Of a stretch of 25,954 bases of DNA, positions 1 through 12,900 are shown one piece after another. The translations under genes were made by a program, and so were the position numbers. A model generated the notes under the pieces. That model was not told the DNA's origin and did no database searches. It saw only the letters and a program-made list of their open reading frames with translations. Position 1 is the first letter of the stretch. Each line of letters begins with the position of its first letter. The stretch is from Acanthaster planci. Lineage: Eukaryota; Echinodermata; Asteroidea; Valvatida; Acanthasteridae. Location: contig NW_019091376.1 in assembly GCF_001949145.1 (NCBI RefSeq), positions 24,766 through 50,719 on the forward strand, read 5' to 3'.

Positions 1-837
1 CATTTCAGATAGGTCGATTGCCAAAAACTAGCAACCAACTACACAGACCAATTAACTCCAAGACAAAACTATCTGTAATCTAGAGCGACTGTTTATACCT
101 AATGGGTTGTTTTTAATTAAGAATAAAGAACAAAATCGACCTCAATGTTTAAAGGGAAAAACATAAAGAAAGAACAAATAGGCCTGCAGCGTGAAGGGTG
201 GCCAAAACAATTTTACGCGTTCCACCACAAGAGGGCGCTAGCGCGACCAACCAACGTCAATTGAAGTCCTAAAGTTTTTGGCTCTCTTGCATCTTACGTG
301 ATGTTCTGTGGCACTATTGGACTGATTATTGCGCTTACAGCTTCAAAGCCAGGTATTGAAAAAAAGTTGAAGCCAAAATCGAATATTGGAAAGCTGCCCT
401 GGCTCGCGCGCCCGCGGCGGCAGTGATATTTAATGCACTGTCGGTGCAGGTCTTCATAGTGCAAAGGTAGCGTGAATGCACTGACCATTCGCAGAATCAG
501 GTTATATTAGAGATGACCAATAATCATTAACTAATACTCAATAATCAATACATGTGTTTTAATTTCTGAACAACGTTATCCAAACATTTCATATTTGGTA
601 ACTGAAAAGTGATGTTAAAATATATTTAAAAAGTCTCAGGACACACTGATCAATTTTTTATAGTTTTTATAAATTGTAATTTTTATTTTATACATCACTT
701 GAGGAAAAGGGGATATTACAGGTATCATTATGATTTCGACAGACTCTCAGCTGGAGTGGCGTTTCCTGTTCCATATAATAGTGTATAATTTTGCCATTTT
801 GTATCTTTTCCTTCATTCCATTTGTTGGGGGACATAG
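1..837. other. Upstream intron or 5' flank, no exon recognised
   Basis: No reading frame here resembles the SAM domain or linker that precedes the HD domain in SAMHD1 proteins, so the preceding exon is probably outside the window. The in-frame codon directly before exon A is TAG (835-837), which also supplies the AG of the splice acceptor, so exon A cannot be read without splicing from further upstream. The stretch is AT-rich. A single CTCF-like match occurs at 225-238, which I do not treat as evidence of a site. Confidence 0.6.
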
Positions 838-998
838 ATATTTAATGACCCAGTCCACGGTCAGATCAAGGTACATCCGCTTTGTGTCAAGATCATCGAT
901 ACTCCACAGTTCCAGAGACTGCGTTACATCAAACAGCTAGGCCTTTGCTACCTTGTCTTCCCTGGTGCAGCACACAATAGATTTGAGCATTCAATAGG
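838..998 (+). CDS. SAMHD1: SAMHD1 exon A: start of HD domain, allosteric GTP-site residues
   Basis: This exon encodes 53 codons plus two bases, from IFNDPVHG to RFEHSI and the first two bases of Gly. NDP matches human N119-D120. [11 protein letters not shown] contains the equivalents of D137, Q142 and R145, which recognise GTP in allosteric site 1. YIKQLG contains the Q149-L150 pair that faces the substrate. VFPGA corresponds to V156-F157 in allosteric site 2. RFEHS supplies R164 and the first metal ligand, H167. The acceptor is ...acatag and the donor GGgtgaga; the exon ends in phase 2. An in-frame TAG immediately upstream forces use of the acceptor. Confidence 0.95.
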
Positions 999-3900
999 GT
1001 GAGAGGCCATTTGAGAAAGAAACATAGACCAGGGAAGAAAGGCACAAGATTTGATTAACATGGGAACCAATTAACAGTGTTGTATGTGTCAGGTTGGAGA
1101 TTGGAGGGAGCAGTCCGCAGGCAGGTTTTTGTTTTTTCAATTATTTTCCGAGAATTGAGAATGATAACAATTTATTCATCTATAGACCGGGATCAATTTG
1201 AAACCCCCTTTTGAAATATTGCAACTACTCTCGATCAAGCAGATGAAAATATCATGTTGTACCTTTATAGCTTTTGCTTTGAAGTCTTGCATAAAATTTG
1301 ATACCGAATTCGCAAAAGTCAGATGGAGCATTTTCATGAGATTAGCCGTTTCTTTGAGAGTCAGAGGTCATCCCAAAACTGAAATCCAAACGTGAAAGGA
1401 AAAAAAGGAGGTATTATGCAACCTGTAGAAATATGTTCCCTTTTTTGTCAAGTTTATATGTTTTTCGTGTCATATCGTATCCAGAACTGATGTCAGAACA
1501 GCAGAACAAATGAAGAGAAATTGACACCATAAAATACAATGAAAAATAGTCCTGAATAGTCCAGTCCGAATTGGGTGAAACTGATACTTTAGCCGCCTTC
1601 TAGGGAATTTTTGACACACACGAACAAACTTTGGGCACTTGTTCGAGAAAAATGTCCAATTCCCTTCCCCCTTCCTTCAAAATCTGAATAAAGCTATCTG
1701 CTGGAGAACTGCTGGCTCCCCAAAATTAATGAAGTTGGATGAAGAACCAAGAATGGGCAGGGAGCGACAAACTGAAATAGTACGTCTGTTTCAAGTATGT
1801 TTTACTTTTGCCCATGCCTAATTGTATGCACAGTATTAAACCGAGCTCGCCAATCAATTTTTCTCCACCCCCTTTGGATTTTCCCATCAGAGTGTATCAC
1901 CTGGCTGGAAAATACTGTCGGACACTGCAGACGCAAAAGCCAAAGCTTGGTATCTATGAGAAGGATGTCCTGTGTGTTCAGATAGCTGGTCTTTGCCATG
2001 ACCTAGGTAACCCTATGTAGCTTTATTTATAAGAGCCTTTTTTAGGCACTGAGAATGGAGAAATCGTGGCCTAAATGATTTGTTCAGGAAATCACTTACA
2101 TGTACATGAAGTTCGACTCACATTTTCAATTCAAGTCCCATGATCGCCAGTGCATTTTTATTTCAAGGCAACCAGGTACTTTTTACTTGAGCGTCATTAT
2201 TTCTAAAACTGAAAGTGTGCAATTTAGTACAACCACGTCCTATTGATGTCAAGCCTAAAGCTGTCACATTTAGATTTTGAGGCCCCATTCCCCGAATAAA
2301 ATCTGGGTTCTTTACTGGATTTGCCCGTCTTTGCGTTGTGGGACTTTTTATTTTCGAATAAATTAATATTCAATTACTTGAAACCGTATCTGCAGTTGCC
2401 TGCTACACACTTGGAGTATGAGGTGTGCCTACTTCATCCACCACAAGCTTGTAAATGATTGCTGTCAATTTTGCTTGCCTGCAAAGTCGACGGCATTAAT
2501 CTGAATTAGCTCCATATCGTGTGTGTATACCGGTGTTATGTGTGTAGTATTTTTCCAGTGCTGGAACGGTACTGGGAGGTTTGCTGTAACCATTGCATTA
2601 CACTGTTACTGCAGATGGACGAGTTAACTATGCATGTGTATCCTTCTCATGAAAACTATTTCCTCCACAGCTCCCAATCCTTCGCAATATAAAAAACGTA
2701 TTGCTATTCTGCTTTTGTCACACGAATGGGGCAATGGTGTAAGGGGGGCAACTGTAGGGATGGGGGAGCCAGAGGCGGCACGCCCCCCCCCCAAAAAAAT
2801 GGTAAATTAAAGAAGGGATAAAAGGAGTATGTACAGGTCTTAGACCACCATTAATAGCTCTGGCTCTAGCTCTAGTTTTATAGAATTTGTAAACATTGGG
2901 AAGACAATAAAAAAATTCTCATTCGTAAAAAGTGAATTAACATTAAAGAACTGTCACAACTGAGATTGAATCTAAACATCGTAATTAAGTGTTAGTTCAC
3001 GAGACGATCTCAATTACACTTGGTACCGGTTTTAACTGATAGAAGGCTAAAATACAAATGAGGCTGAAACAAGGCTCCTGTAAGTCCATTCTGAAAACTG
3101 CTGACAAATATTTTATTGATGCGTCTACAAGACCATGATAAGGGCCTTCATCAAAGTGTCATTGCTCAAAGACCTGCACTAATGACCCCATCGCTACTCA
3201 TAGATAGGTAAAACTATGAAGCAAATTTAGGGACAGGACACAATCTCTAAGCCCTGCAAATTTCAATGTTCTGCTGCTTTCCATTGTTAAACAGGAAGCG
3301 TTTAAACTTTTGTAGCCCCAAAATCATCAAAATCGCACATATTCTACTTAAGAAGTACATAATTGGGCCATTTGCCCTGAAGCTGAGGTTGGATTGACCT
3401 AAAATTATGCAAACCTCAAGGCTACCTGTGACCCCCATTGACACCAAATTTCAGCCAAATCCGTTGACCCCCACCCGATCACATTCTGCATGGTGCTCTC
3501 GTGGACACGCTCTTAATGCTTATCTTTTCATGAACTGTCGTATGTTAAAATGTATTTTGTAGTGTAAAGAGAATATTCCCACAATATGGATTCATATCAT
3601 GGCCGCCGTTTTATTTTCTTCTTTTGAATCTTTTGATTATGCCCTAGGTCACGGCCCATTCTCCCACGTGTTTGACAACATGCTCATTCCTAAACTTCCA
3701 TCAAATTCAGAAAGCAAATGGACGGTAAGCAGATTTTATATCCCTGGACGAAAATACACCAAAATATCGTCGAATCCCAGAAAACTCAACAGAATTAAAA
3801 TAATGACTGTTAGATCGGGAAGATCGGGGCAGATTTGGTGAATTGATTTGGTGAATTGAGACAGCGTGCTATTTTAGCATAGTCTGTTGGTACGAATCAA

Positions 3901-6900
3901 AAAGAATAGCTAAATGGAACTGGAATTTATATTCATAAAAAACTTCAAATACCCTGCCGTATATTTTCATGACAGTAGCCAGACACATATTTCCAGGTTC
4001 TGGTCATTGGTCGGCATTTACACATCTTTATTACAATTAATAAAACATGGTTCATGGGCAGTTGAACTGGAGGAAGATATGAGTTTTGGTCATTTCCAGA
4101 TTATGTGAATTTTGTGTTACGTGCACGCAGTTACCTGGAAGTTAATGTTCAATACGAGCCACATTTACCAGTACACGGTGTTAAAATAATGAAAGTTGGA
4201 AAGACCCTCTCCTTGTATTACAAAATGTGAATATAGCTAACATTTTGGAAAGGATTTCATTCCAACAGTACTTTTGTAATAACTATTTTTGGATCAAGGC
4301 AATTATGAGAACTATTTAACAAAATTGTCAAATTTTAAAATGATCCAAAGAACAACATGTAACATGAAACACAACGGAAAATGATGTAAAGGCTTCGTCT
4401 GAAATTACGCGTTGTAAATAATAAAAATAAAAAGAGATTCCAATGACCCAGTATTTGTTTTTGTTTTACCAAGTAAAATAATATCTCACTGTGCAATCGG
4501 TATATTTTTTCAAAACTAAGAATGGTATTTTAATGTGTATTAATTTTAATGGGCCTGATTTGGATGAGGTTTTTTTTCTGAAACCGAAAATGCATCTTGT
4601 TCAATATATCCAGAAAAAAAGCATCATAAAATTGCTGTGATTCAGATCTTCCGTACACTTCAGGTGGTCTATTAGCAACCACTTACTATTATTGGTTTTT
4701 CTATGTCTATAGACTAATCCGATTAGACTGCATACCTGCGGTGGCACCGCAATCACACGCACGTTCTTCAGCTTGACGCGCGCGTGCAATAGGCAAATTA
4801 CGACAACCTGTTGGTCCAAGAGGCATGTAACGCACGCGTAGCACCTTACCACAAGCGTTGTGCCACCGCAGTGACGGCGTCTAATTTTGGTCGTCGAATT
4901 ACACTATAGCTCTAAAGAAGACTGGTGTCTTGTACACTGGCACTGTTCATTTAAACTGATCTTCGCAGGAGCAGCCTGCTCACACCGTTTTTCAAGAATT
5001 ACACTTCTATGAGTGATGCTTGAAAATCTAAATTCAAATTTGAACTAACATGAAAGAAAGGGAAAAGTCTCACTGAAATGTACGTCCGATTTTTTTATTT
5101 ACCCACACACGTGAACCTTGGTGTTTTTTTCTTCCGGGGGAGGGGGAGGTGGTTACACACCTCACCACACACGAAACTAAGTTGCACTTTGCAGTATAAA
5201 TATTTCTCTGGTTAGGGATCGAAAACCATATACCCGAATTCGACTTTAGACAGCCTATCTATTGGTCACGGAGGCGTCAGGTGACCTTGCAATCAATATT
5301 TAGGAGCATACTGAATATAAAATCACAAAGCCTCCAATGGTTGTAGAAATACAGTATTGTTCTATTCAATGTTCAGAACAAAGACCCAATAACGATGCTG
5401 TAGCTGGTATGGCTAGCGTTCGTAACTGAGGGTTAAGTGAATGTCTGATACTCGGATTTATCTGGGTTACTAAATCCAAGAGAGCAGTTTTGAAAAATGG
5501 AACTAAAGGCCAAATTATTGCTTGGATCGAGTAAGCCCCTACTTGCATGTATGTTAAAGAGATGAGAGATCAAATTTCCTGCCAAAAAGGAACAGTGTTA
5601 AAAAAACGTTATGTCTGACATTTGACACCCTTAATTTTTTTACATCAAAAGTAGTTGTCAAGGATTAGTTCAGGACACTGATGCCAAACTGTGATACTGT
5701 GTAAAAGGTACTTGTACATGGATGCATGTTCAACCATTTCAAGGCACGAATCCATAATCCTCATAACTTGAGCGGAATGCTTTCTCTGTGTTTCGATCTT
5801 ACATATGCATGTGTTATTATCTCATGGTGTCTGTTTTTGTCAGAGTAAGTAATGATGTACTGTAATCCTTCTCCCACACGAAAAGCATGAGAAGGCTTCA
5901 CTGGAGATGTTTGATCATCTGATCGATTCCAATGATCTGAAGGGCGACTTTAAGAAATATCGTTTGACAGATAGGGACATCACATTCATTAAGGAATTGA
6001 TTGATCCACCAAAGAAGCAGGTAAGAAAGTAGAACTATCAATGCATGTAATCCTATTTTCTTATTCCTCATAACTGGTTCCTGCATGCATAACACATTTC
6101 AAATTATATGTTCTCCACACCGCATAGGCACCCTGATGAACCGCTAGGAACTTTTTGTGTACCACCTAATGTAAAATTGAGTAAACTATGCGTTAATTAA
6201 AGCCTGTTCCATCAGGCTACAATTAAGAACGTCGTCTTTTAATCAAAACAGTGTCCCCCGTTTAAGATTCAGTGAGCGCGCTCTGGATGTGTAGTCATGT
6301 GCCCAGTAGGTCATGAAAACATCTTAGTGTTTAAGTGTACACGAGTCTACATCAGCGACAGAGAGGAGATTTCTCTCTCTCTCAGGGGATCTAAAAAAAA
6401 TGCAGTTGAACTTTCAAACAGGGGCTTGAAAGAAAACCGAAACCAATTTACAATACTGGAGAGCAAGTTATTCATCTACAACATCCTGGGGAAGAACATA
6501 CACTGACTTTGACAGAAAGTCTTTTTCGCCTGCAGCAAGCAAGTATTTATGTCATTTCAATGGAAGTAGATGGACGACATAATGGAAAATTACGATATCT
6601 CAGACATTTATGATTTAATTGAGATTTGCCTTGATTAGATTCGCATATATTCTATAAAGAAGTTGACACTCAACTCGGCATGTTTATTGATTTTCAGCAC
6701 GTTAGGTGTTCAAACGTCCTTCAAACATTTTGACTAAATCTTTTGGTCAGAAAAAAAAATTAATTTAAGTGACCGGAAAATTTCCCGTTTGTCTGATTGC
6801 AATTTCAGGCTTTACTATCCCATTCTCTTGCAATGTTTCCTTTCCAAATTAGTTTTAAAACAGCTGGTTTGCAAAAACTGTGTTGAGATAATAGCATGCC

Positions 6901-9900
6901 TAAACAGCTCCCAATGAATGAGTGTAAACATTGTGCAGTTGCGACCAAATAGTGGGCATGTGCATGTTGCACTAATCATCAAGTCCCCATCAAGCCATGT
7001 CGCTTCAGCAAACGGAAGAACCGTATCACAATATGCAGTAGATTTAAGAACCTGTTTATTAAAAATGCACTATGCTCATCAAAAAAAAATGTTTGAGTCC
7101 TTTTTTTAAACTCGACATGTATTAAACCCTGACCCTGTCCGCAGGCTCAGTTAATATATGTATGCAAGATTGTTGTATCCCATTGGGGTTCTAATGAATA
7201 TTGCATACTTCCCCCCCCAAAAATTAAAACTACAATGCTGTGCCAAACATGTCCAAACTGAGTGCAAACTGCATGAAGCTGATCTTGTGTTTACTTTATG
7301 AACTAAATAAATTTGCCAATTTCCAAAAAAGCTACCTTTGAGACCACCAGAACCATGTACAATATGAAATACACACTTTCTGATGGCCTCCTTCCTCGTT
7401 TGCTCCACCCCGCGGTGTCGATCACGTTTGAAATCGTGTTTAAGTCAGAGACCACACAATAGCTTCTCATTATAGTAAAACATTTGAGAATATTCATTCC
7501 GTTTCAGACCTTAATCACAAATTTCAATGAACAGATTCCACCACACTCTCAGAAATACACTAATGTGGTGCATGCTTCATCTTGAGTCCTTTTTAGAGAA
7601 GAGTCTTTTGATTTATCCAGAATAAAACAAATTCACAGAATCGGACAGGTGCAATACATGCACAACAGACCTTACAAACGTTCTAAACATTTCCAAGGAT
7701 GATTGCGTTTACTTATGACCCGATTTTATCAATATGTCTTGGGTTTTTCCCTTCATAAAGAAATGCTCATCTGTTGTATATTGATTTACCTTTATATTAC
7801 ACTACCTTGGCTAAGTTTCTTGTATGCATTAAAATTTAAGGGTTTCAACCAACGGCGAATCCAGTTAACATGATGTCGGGGGGTTCCTCCCCCCACGGGA
7901 TACGCCACCATAGTTTCAACATGAGCATAGTTGGTGCAGTTGGTTTAGGGTACGATTTTCATTGCAGGAAAAAAATGGGAAGAGGACATTGGATGGACGC
8001 ACAAAGGAAAAGCACTTCTTGTACGATATCGTGGCCAACAAGAGTAATGGCATCGACGTGGACAAGTGGGACTACTTCCTGCGAGACTGCCACAACCTGG
8101 GCATCTCCAGCAGCTTTGACTGTCATCGCTTCATGGAGTGCTCCAGGGTCATCGAGGTGGATCACAAGAAGCAGATATGTTTCAGGGATAAGGTTAGTCC
8201 ATTACTCTGTGTATGATGCTGCTTCAGTTAACTTGGTGATGGCTGGAAATAGCACGCTTGCTTGCCAGCTGGTCACTTTTATATTGCACATCTCCTGTTG
8301 ACAGCTAAAGCAAACAGACAGGTTTCGTCACTTTATTAATCTATCCAGATATGTAGCACCCCCTTGTCGAGAATTTAGAGAGAACTTAATATTGATATCC
8401 TGACATTACATTTTCATCCCACATCATTTTGTTTTGCATCCACGTGAGCCGAAACGTTTGTTTGTGCCTTAGACTTTCCTTATGCATTGTCACACCTGCG
8501 TGTTGAATAAACTTTTAACTTCATTCAGTTATCGTATTCATGTTATAAGCTGTTGAGCCTTCGTGAATGCCACACCTGTATCAAATGACCATGGGACGGT
8601 GTTTGTGCACTATAGTCTGTTAAGAAAGTCTGCCAAACGGTTGGAGTCCCGATCCTAACAGACAAACCAGGAATTCAATACAGGACCCAAAAATTACACC
8701 TCACACAATTTTACTGTAATTCTTTTAATGAAATGATTCATACAAAATGTATGATATACATTAACAAGAGTAATAACAGAAAAGTTGAGCAGGGCTTGCA
8801 GTCTGTTTTCCTTAAGTTCACGTCAGATCAGTTCAGTTTTTTTAATTCCTGAACGTCAAGTTTATTTACGCAAAGCATCGGTAACGCCAAATTCAAACTG
8901 TCTAGAAAAAATCATAACCAACCCAGACGCACAACGACCTACGTCGGAATTTTCTAATAATAAACTCATTGATAAGAATAACTCGAGTTCTAGAAAGCTT
9001 TTCATATGCATGAACAATTTATTGAAACCTCGCATGAAAACCACGGAACCTTTTGCTCCGAATCATGTAGACTTACCTTGCTGCTGTAGAAGACTTTGCT
9101 AATTGGGGCTGAACAGGGGATTCCACTGTTAAACTCGAACAATTCTTAGTGGTTACTGAACATAGTTTTAAAAGAAATCACAAATGAGGGTTTTAACAAA
9201 TCCTGCATTTTAGATCCAACGCCAACTTGTCACAGGCTGTCTTTGATATTCTGTTACCAGTTCTCACAAAGATTAATAATTCTTCCTTACTATCGGGAAC
9301 ATTTCCAAAGGATTGGAAGGAACTGTTATCACTCCTTTGATCAAAAGGCTAATCTTAACCCCGCTGAACTTCAGAGTTATCGGCCTACTAGTAACCTTCA
9401 GTACATTTCCAAATTAACTGAGAGAGTCGGGTTTAATCAGGTTCACAACTAAATGACTGATCATACACTGTATCCAACCTCGTAGTCTGTTTACAGGAGA
9501 AATCACAGCACCGAGACAGCCTTGCTGAAAGTGACAAATAACATTTTTAATGAAAATATACTCTCGACAGGTCACTCTGCTAGTACCTATATAGACCTCA
9601 GTGCTGCCTATGACACTGCTGATCAGGCCATTTTACTTTAATCGACTTCAGTCTAGGTTTGGAATTTCTGGTGTTGTTCTAGATTGGCTTTGTTCTTATT
9701 TAAGTGGGAGGGGTCAACGGGTATATTATTTCATGTGGCCATGTCCAACAAACTTCATGTTAATTTGCGGTGTTCCACAGGGATCTTGTTTGGGACCGTT
9801 ACTTTTTATCATATACTTTTCCAGACTGTTTGAAATAGCTGAGCGTCATCTTCCAAATGTTCACTGCTACGCTGATGACACCCAGTTGTACTGTCATTCA

Positions 9901-12900
9901 ATCCTTGTAGTGTTGCTAATCAGCAGCAAGCTATACAAGCTGTGGAAGAATGTATAAATGACATACGTCAGTGGATGATACAGGACAGATTACTGATTAA
10001 CGATTCTAAAACTGAGTGTAGTTTTATTGGTACCCTGCAGCAGCAACTGTCTAAATACCTTTATCAAATTTAAAAATGAAAACGTATCTGCATCTTTATG
10101 TGAACATAATTTAGGTGTCGTGTTTAACTCCACGTAATCCATGACTAAACATACATAATATACAAATACTGTTTGTTCAGCGGGATTTCTCAATATTCAT
10201 AATATTAGGTGAATACGCAAATACTTGACAACTAATAATTTAACTGTTTTAATCCATGGTTTTAATTATAACCAGTTACATCACTGCAACAGCTCGTTTT
10301 ACGGTTTACCTTATCAGCAACTCACTAAATTACAAAGCGTTCAGAATGCAGCTGTCCAACATGCTCATGGTGTTTAGATGGAATCACATTACACCAATAC
10401 TATATTAGTTGCATTGTTCAACGGTTTCTTTCAGGATTCAATTCAAAATATTACTTTTGACATTTAGGCTCTTCGTGGTATGGCACCACACTATCTCAGT
10501 GATTTATTAAATATCAAAGAAAATTCGAAATATTAATTGAAATCAAATAACACCATGTTATTAGATTATCCGAAGGGGAAGGCAATGAATATTTTTGGAC
10601 GACGGGCTTTCTGTGTGCACTGCAAAAACTGGATTAAATTTAATAACACACGGGTGTTATCAGGGGACTACACCAACAGTGGTGTTAAATTTTTGGTGTT
10701 ATTTGATGTTACCTTTAACACTTTTTTAACACAGTGCATTGTAACACTTATAGGTGTGCAGAGAAACACCACTGTCCAGCGATGCTATGGTGTGGTCATC
10801 TGATAACACCCAAAGGTGTTTATTTTAACAGCACGGCTTTTGCGGTATGGCAGCTCCTTCTTTGTGGAATTCTTCTCCAGTGACGATCCGTTGGATTTCG
10901 TCACTGACACATTTTAAGATTCAAGTGAAAACACATTGATTCAGAGCTGCCTTTGGAAAGTAGCTGTACCCTGGGCTGATTTTAATTCTTTTTTTCCCCT
11001 TTTTTCTTTGGGGTCTCGTATTGTGTATTGTATAAATTTTTAGTGTTTTATTTAGTCCTCTTATTGCATTTTACTAATATAATGTAACTTTTGTTTATTC
11101 AATTGGTATGAGCATTTGAACATAATTTTGTTTTATTACTTATTATTATTTTTTAATATTTTCATAACACAAGCAAAGAAACCACACATCCGAGTTACGT
11201 TTATTCAACGGCCATTGTGACAGACAATATATAAGTAACGTGTTAAATTTACCTTCAATGGTACAAATACAACAATTAAATGTGAAAATGTAAGTTAGAA
11301 ATCAGGCCGTAAGTTTTGCAGTTTTGATATTTTAAGAGTGACTTTTCTTGCGATAAAACAGGCTTTGAAGTGTACACTTTGAGGGCCAATCCGGAAAATA
11401 CGGTTTTATATGTGCACACCTCCAAGACGGTTTGCCACTTATACTCCGACACATTGACAATGCATAACCACCAGAGTTTTCGCTTTCTTGGGCATGGTTT
11501 TTCGGGCCGCCCATTTATTTCCTTTTTTCTCTAATTTGAAGCAGACATGTTTGGCACCTTTGCCACAAAATAGGGGGCACGCTTGCCCAAAACTTGCCAC
11601 GCTTGGCATCCTTGGCACTTATCGAACGTGTGTATCCACCATTCGCAGTTACGGTTGGAAACTAGCCCCACCTGAACAAGTAGGTGCTTGTGACAGTTTT
11701 CCAATCTTTCACGTGACTTAAAGTACTATGCAAATTACGTAAGAGTAAACTTGAAGAAAAAAACGCCGTGTTTTTCTACCGTTTTCACATATGGTTGGAA
11801 TAAGCCCCTCCAGAATAGGAGGGTGCTTGGCTTGTATTCCTTAACATTAAAACAAGAATTATTAACATGCTAAAAACCTTGCATTGAAAACTAATTAAGT
11901 TGTTTCTTTAGCACTGCCCGTCGCTCCCAGCGAATTTCTGCCAAACGCCACGCTAGATAGGGGCCAGCAATGCACAGCAGCCACTAAAGGATAAATTTCG
12001 CAGTGTGCAATTGAAGACGAACGCCCCAACAGCTCTGAGGACCACCCACCTTGAAACCAGCGGCCACTGAAATAACCTCCGAAACCAATGCTTTCCACGG
12101 CATCTGTAAATAACGCTGATGCATCACTATCGAGCCAGCCCTTATCACGAAAGGGGGAAACTCCATTGAAATGTTTAAGGAATTCCATCCACATGAGCAA
12201 GTCAAGCTTAGCACCAGGAGAAAGGCGGACTTTATGATGGGATTAGGAATTGTGTTGCTGTTTAGGCACCAGCCCAATTGGAGAACATTGGAGATTGGGC
12301 AAAGGTCGGTGTGTGAAGGGTCCAGCAATTCCCCCAAGAACAATTTCATTTTGCAATTTTTTAGGACTATGTCAGGCATGTCCGTTGCCGACTTAAGGCA
12401 TTTAGAATCTCTGCTAACTCTAGGGCCTTAAAAACCAAAATAAACCACCTGCGAAAAACCAGTAACAGAACAGCCGCCTCCCTGTTCGTATAATCCGACA
12501 ACCATTGCCGTAGCACTAGCTAAGTTAATGGGTGTTGGGAGAATGAAAAGTGATATGTGTTTCTGTAGTTTTCTACCACTGAATTGTTGGCTGCTGTTTG
12601 CTCCTGGGGGAGCCTCTGCCCCTGCACAGCCGGCCAAGATGCCTGCCGCCCGCCTGCTGCAGCTGTCGGCGTGGCCTTTGTGTAGCTTGTTTTAGATTGC
12701 GCCACTGGGCGCAGTCCCCCTTTTTTCACGGGAAAACTGCGGGAGCCGCCTCCGTCCACGGCCACTTTACATGACGCTGCTCCGTGCCCTGAATGGCTAC
12801 ACTGACGGCAGCTATTCGCATATCGGTAGGGATTCCACCGATAACCGGCGATGGAATTGAACGAAAAACAGACGGCCTTATGTGTGGAGTTTTAGTGACC

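Larger units (their letters stand above)
9195..11160 (+). mobile_element. CR1/L2-type LINE remnant, 5'-truncated, sense to the gene
   Basis: The recognisable part begins with CILDPTPT near 9205, which in CR1-type elements lies just before the reverse transcriptase. It continues through the polymerase motifs and the post-RT region ([14 protein letters not shown] near 10470, then APSLWNS near 10850) to an A/T-rich tail around 11160. No endonuclease precedes it. The coding sequence is broken by several frameshifts and stops and is split by an inserted palindromic element at 10611-10834. It is an old, inactive copy. Boundaries are approximate. Confidence 0.85.

Noticed and set aside
1-80. catttcag at the window start as a splice acceptor with a short open frame behind it
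   Set aside because: The following sequence has no donor in a sensible place and no resemblance to the SAMHD1 N-terminal region.
225-238. CTCF-like motif CCACAAGAGGGCGC
   Set aside because: It fits a degenerate consensus at 13 of 14 positions, but a single match without conservation or binding data is weak and could occur by chance or in a repeat.
1190-3480. Possible similarity between intron stretches at 1190-1390 and 3240-3480
   Set aside because: Both have an interspersed-repeat feel (AAATTTGATACC and AAATTTGGTGTC words), but I could not align them over a useful length.
7870-8301. Open frame overlapping exon E in another frame
   Set aside because: It is a shadow of the real exon; the SAMHD1 frame (7968-8192) has the conserved residues and splice sites.
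11332-11514. Minus-strand open frame as the missing tyrosine recombinase of the DIRS-like element
   Set aside because: No R...HxxR...Y pattern or other recombinase motif is visible.
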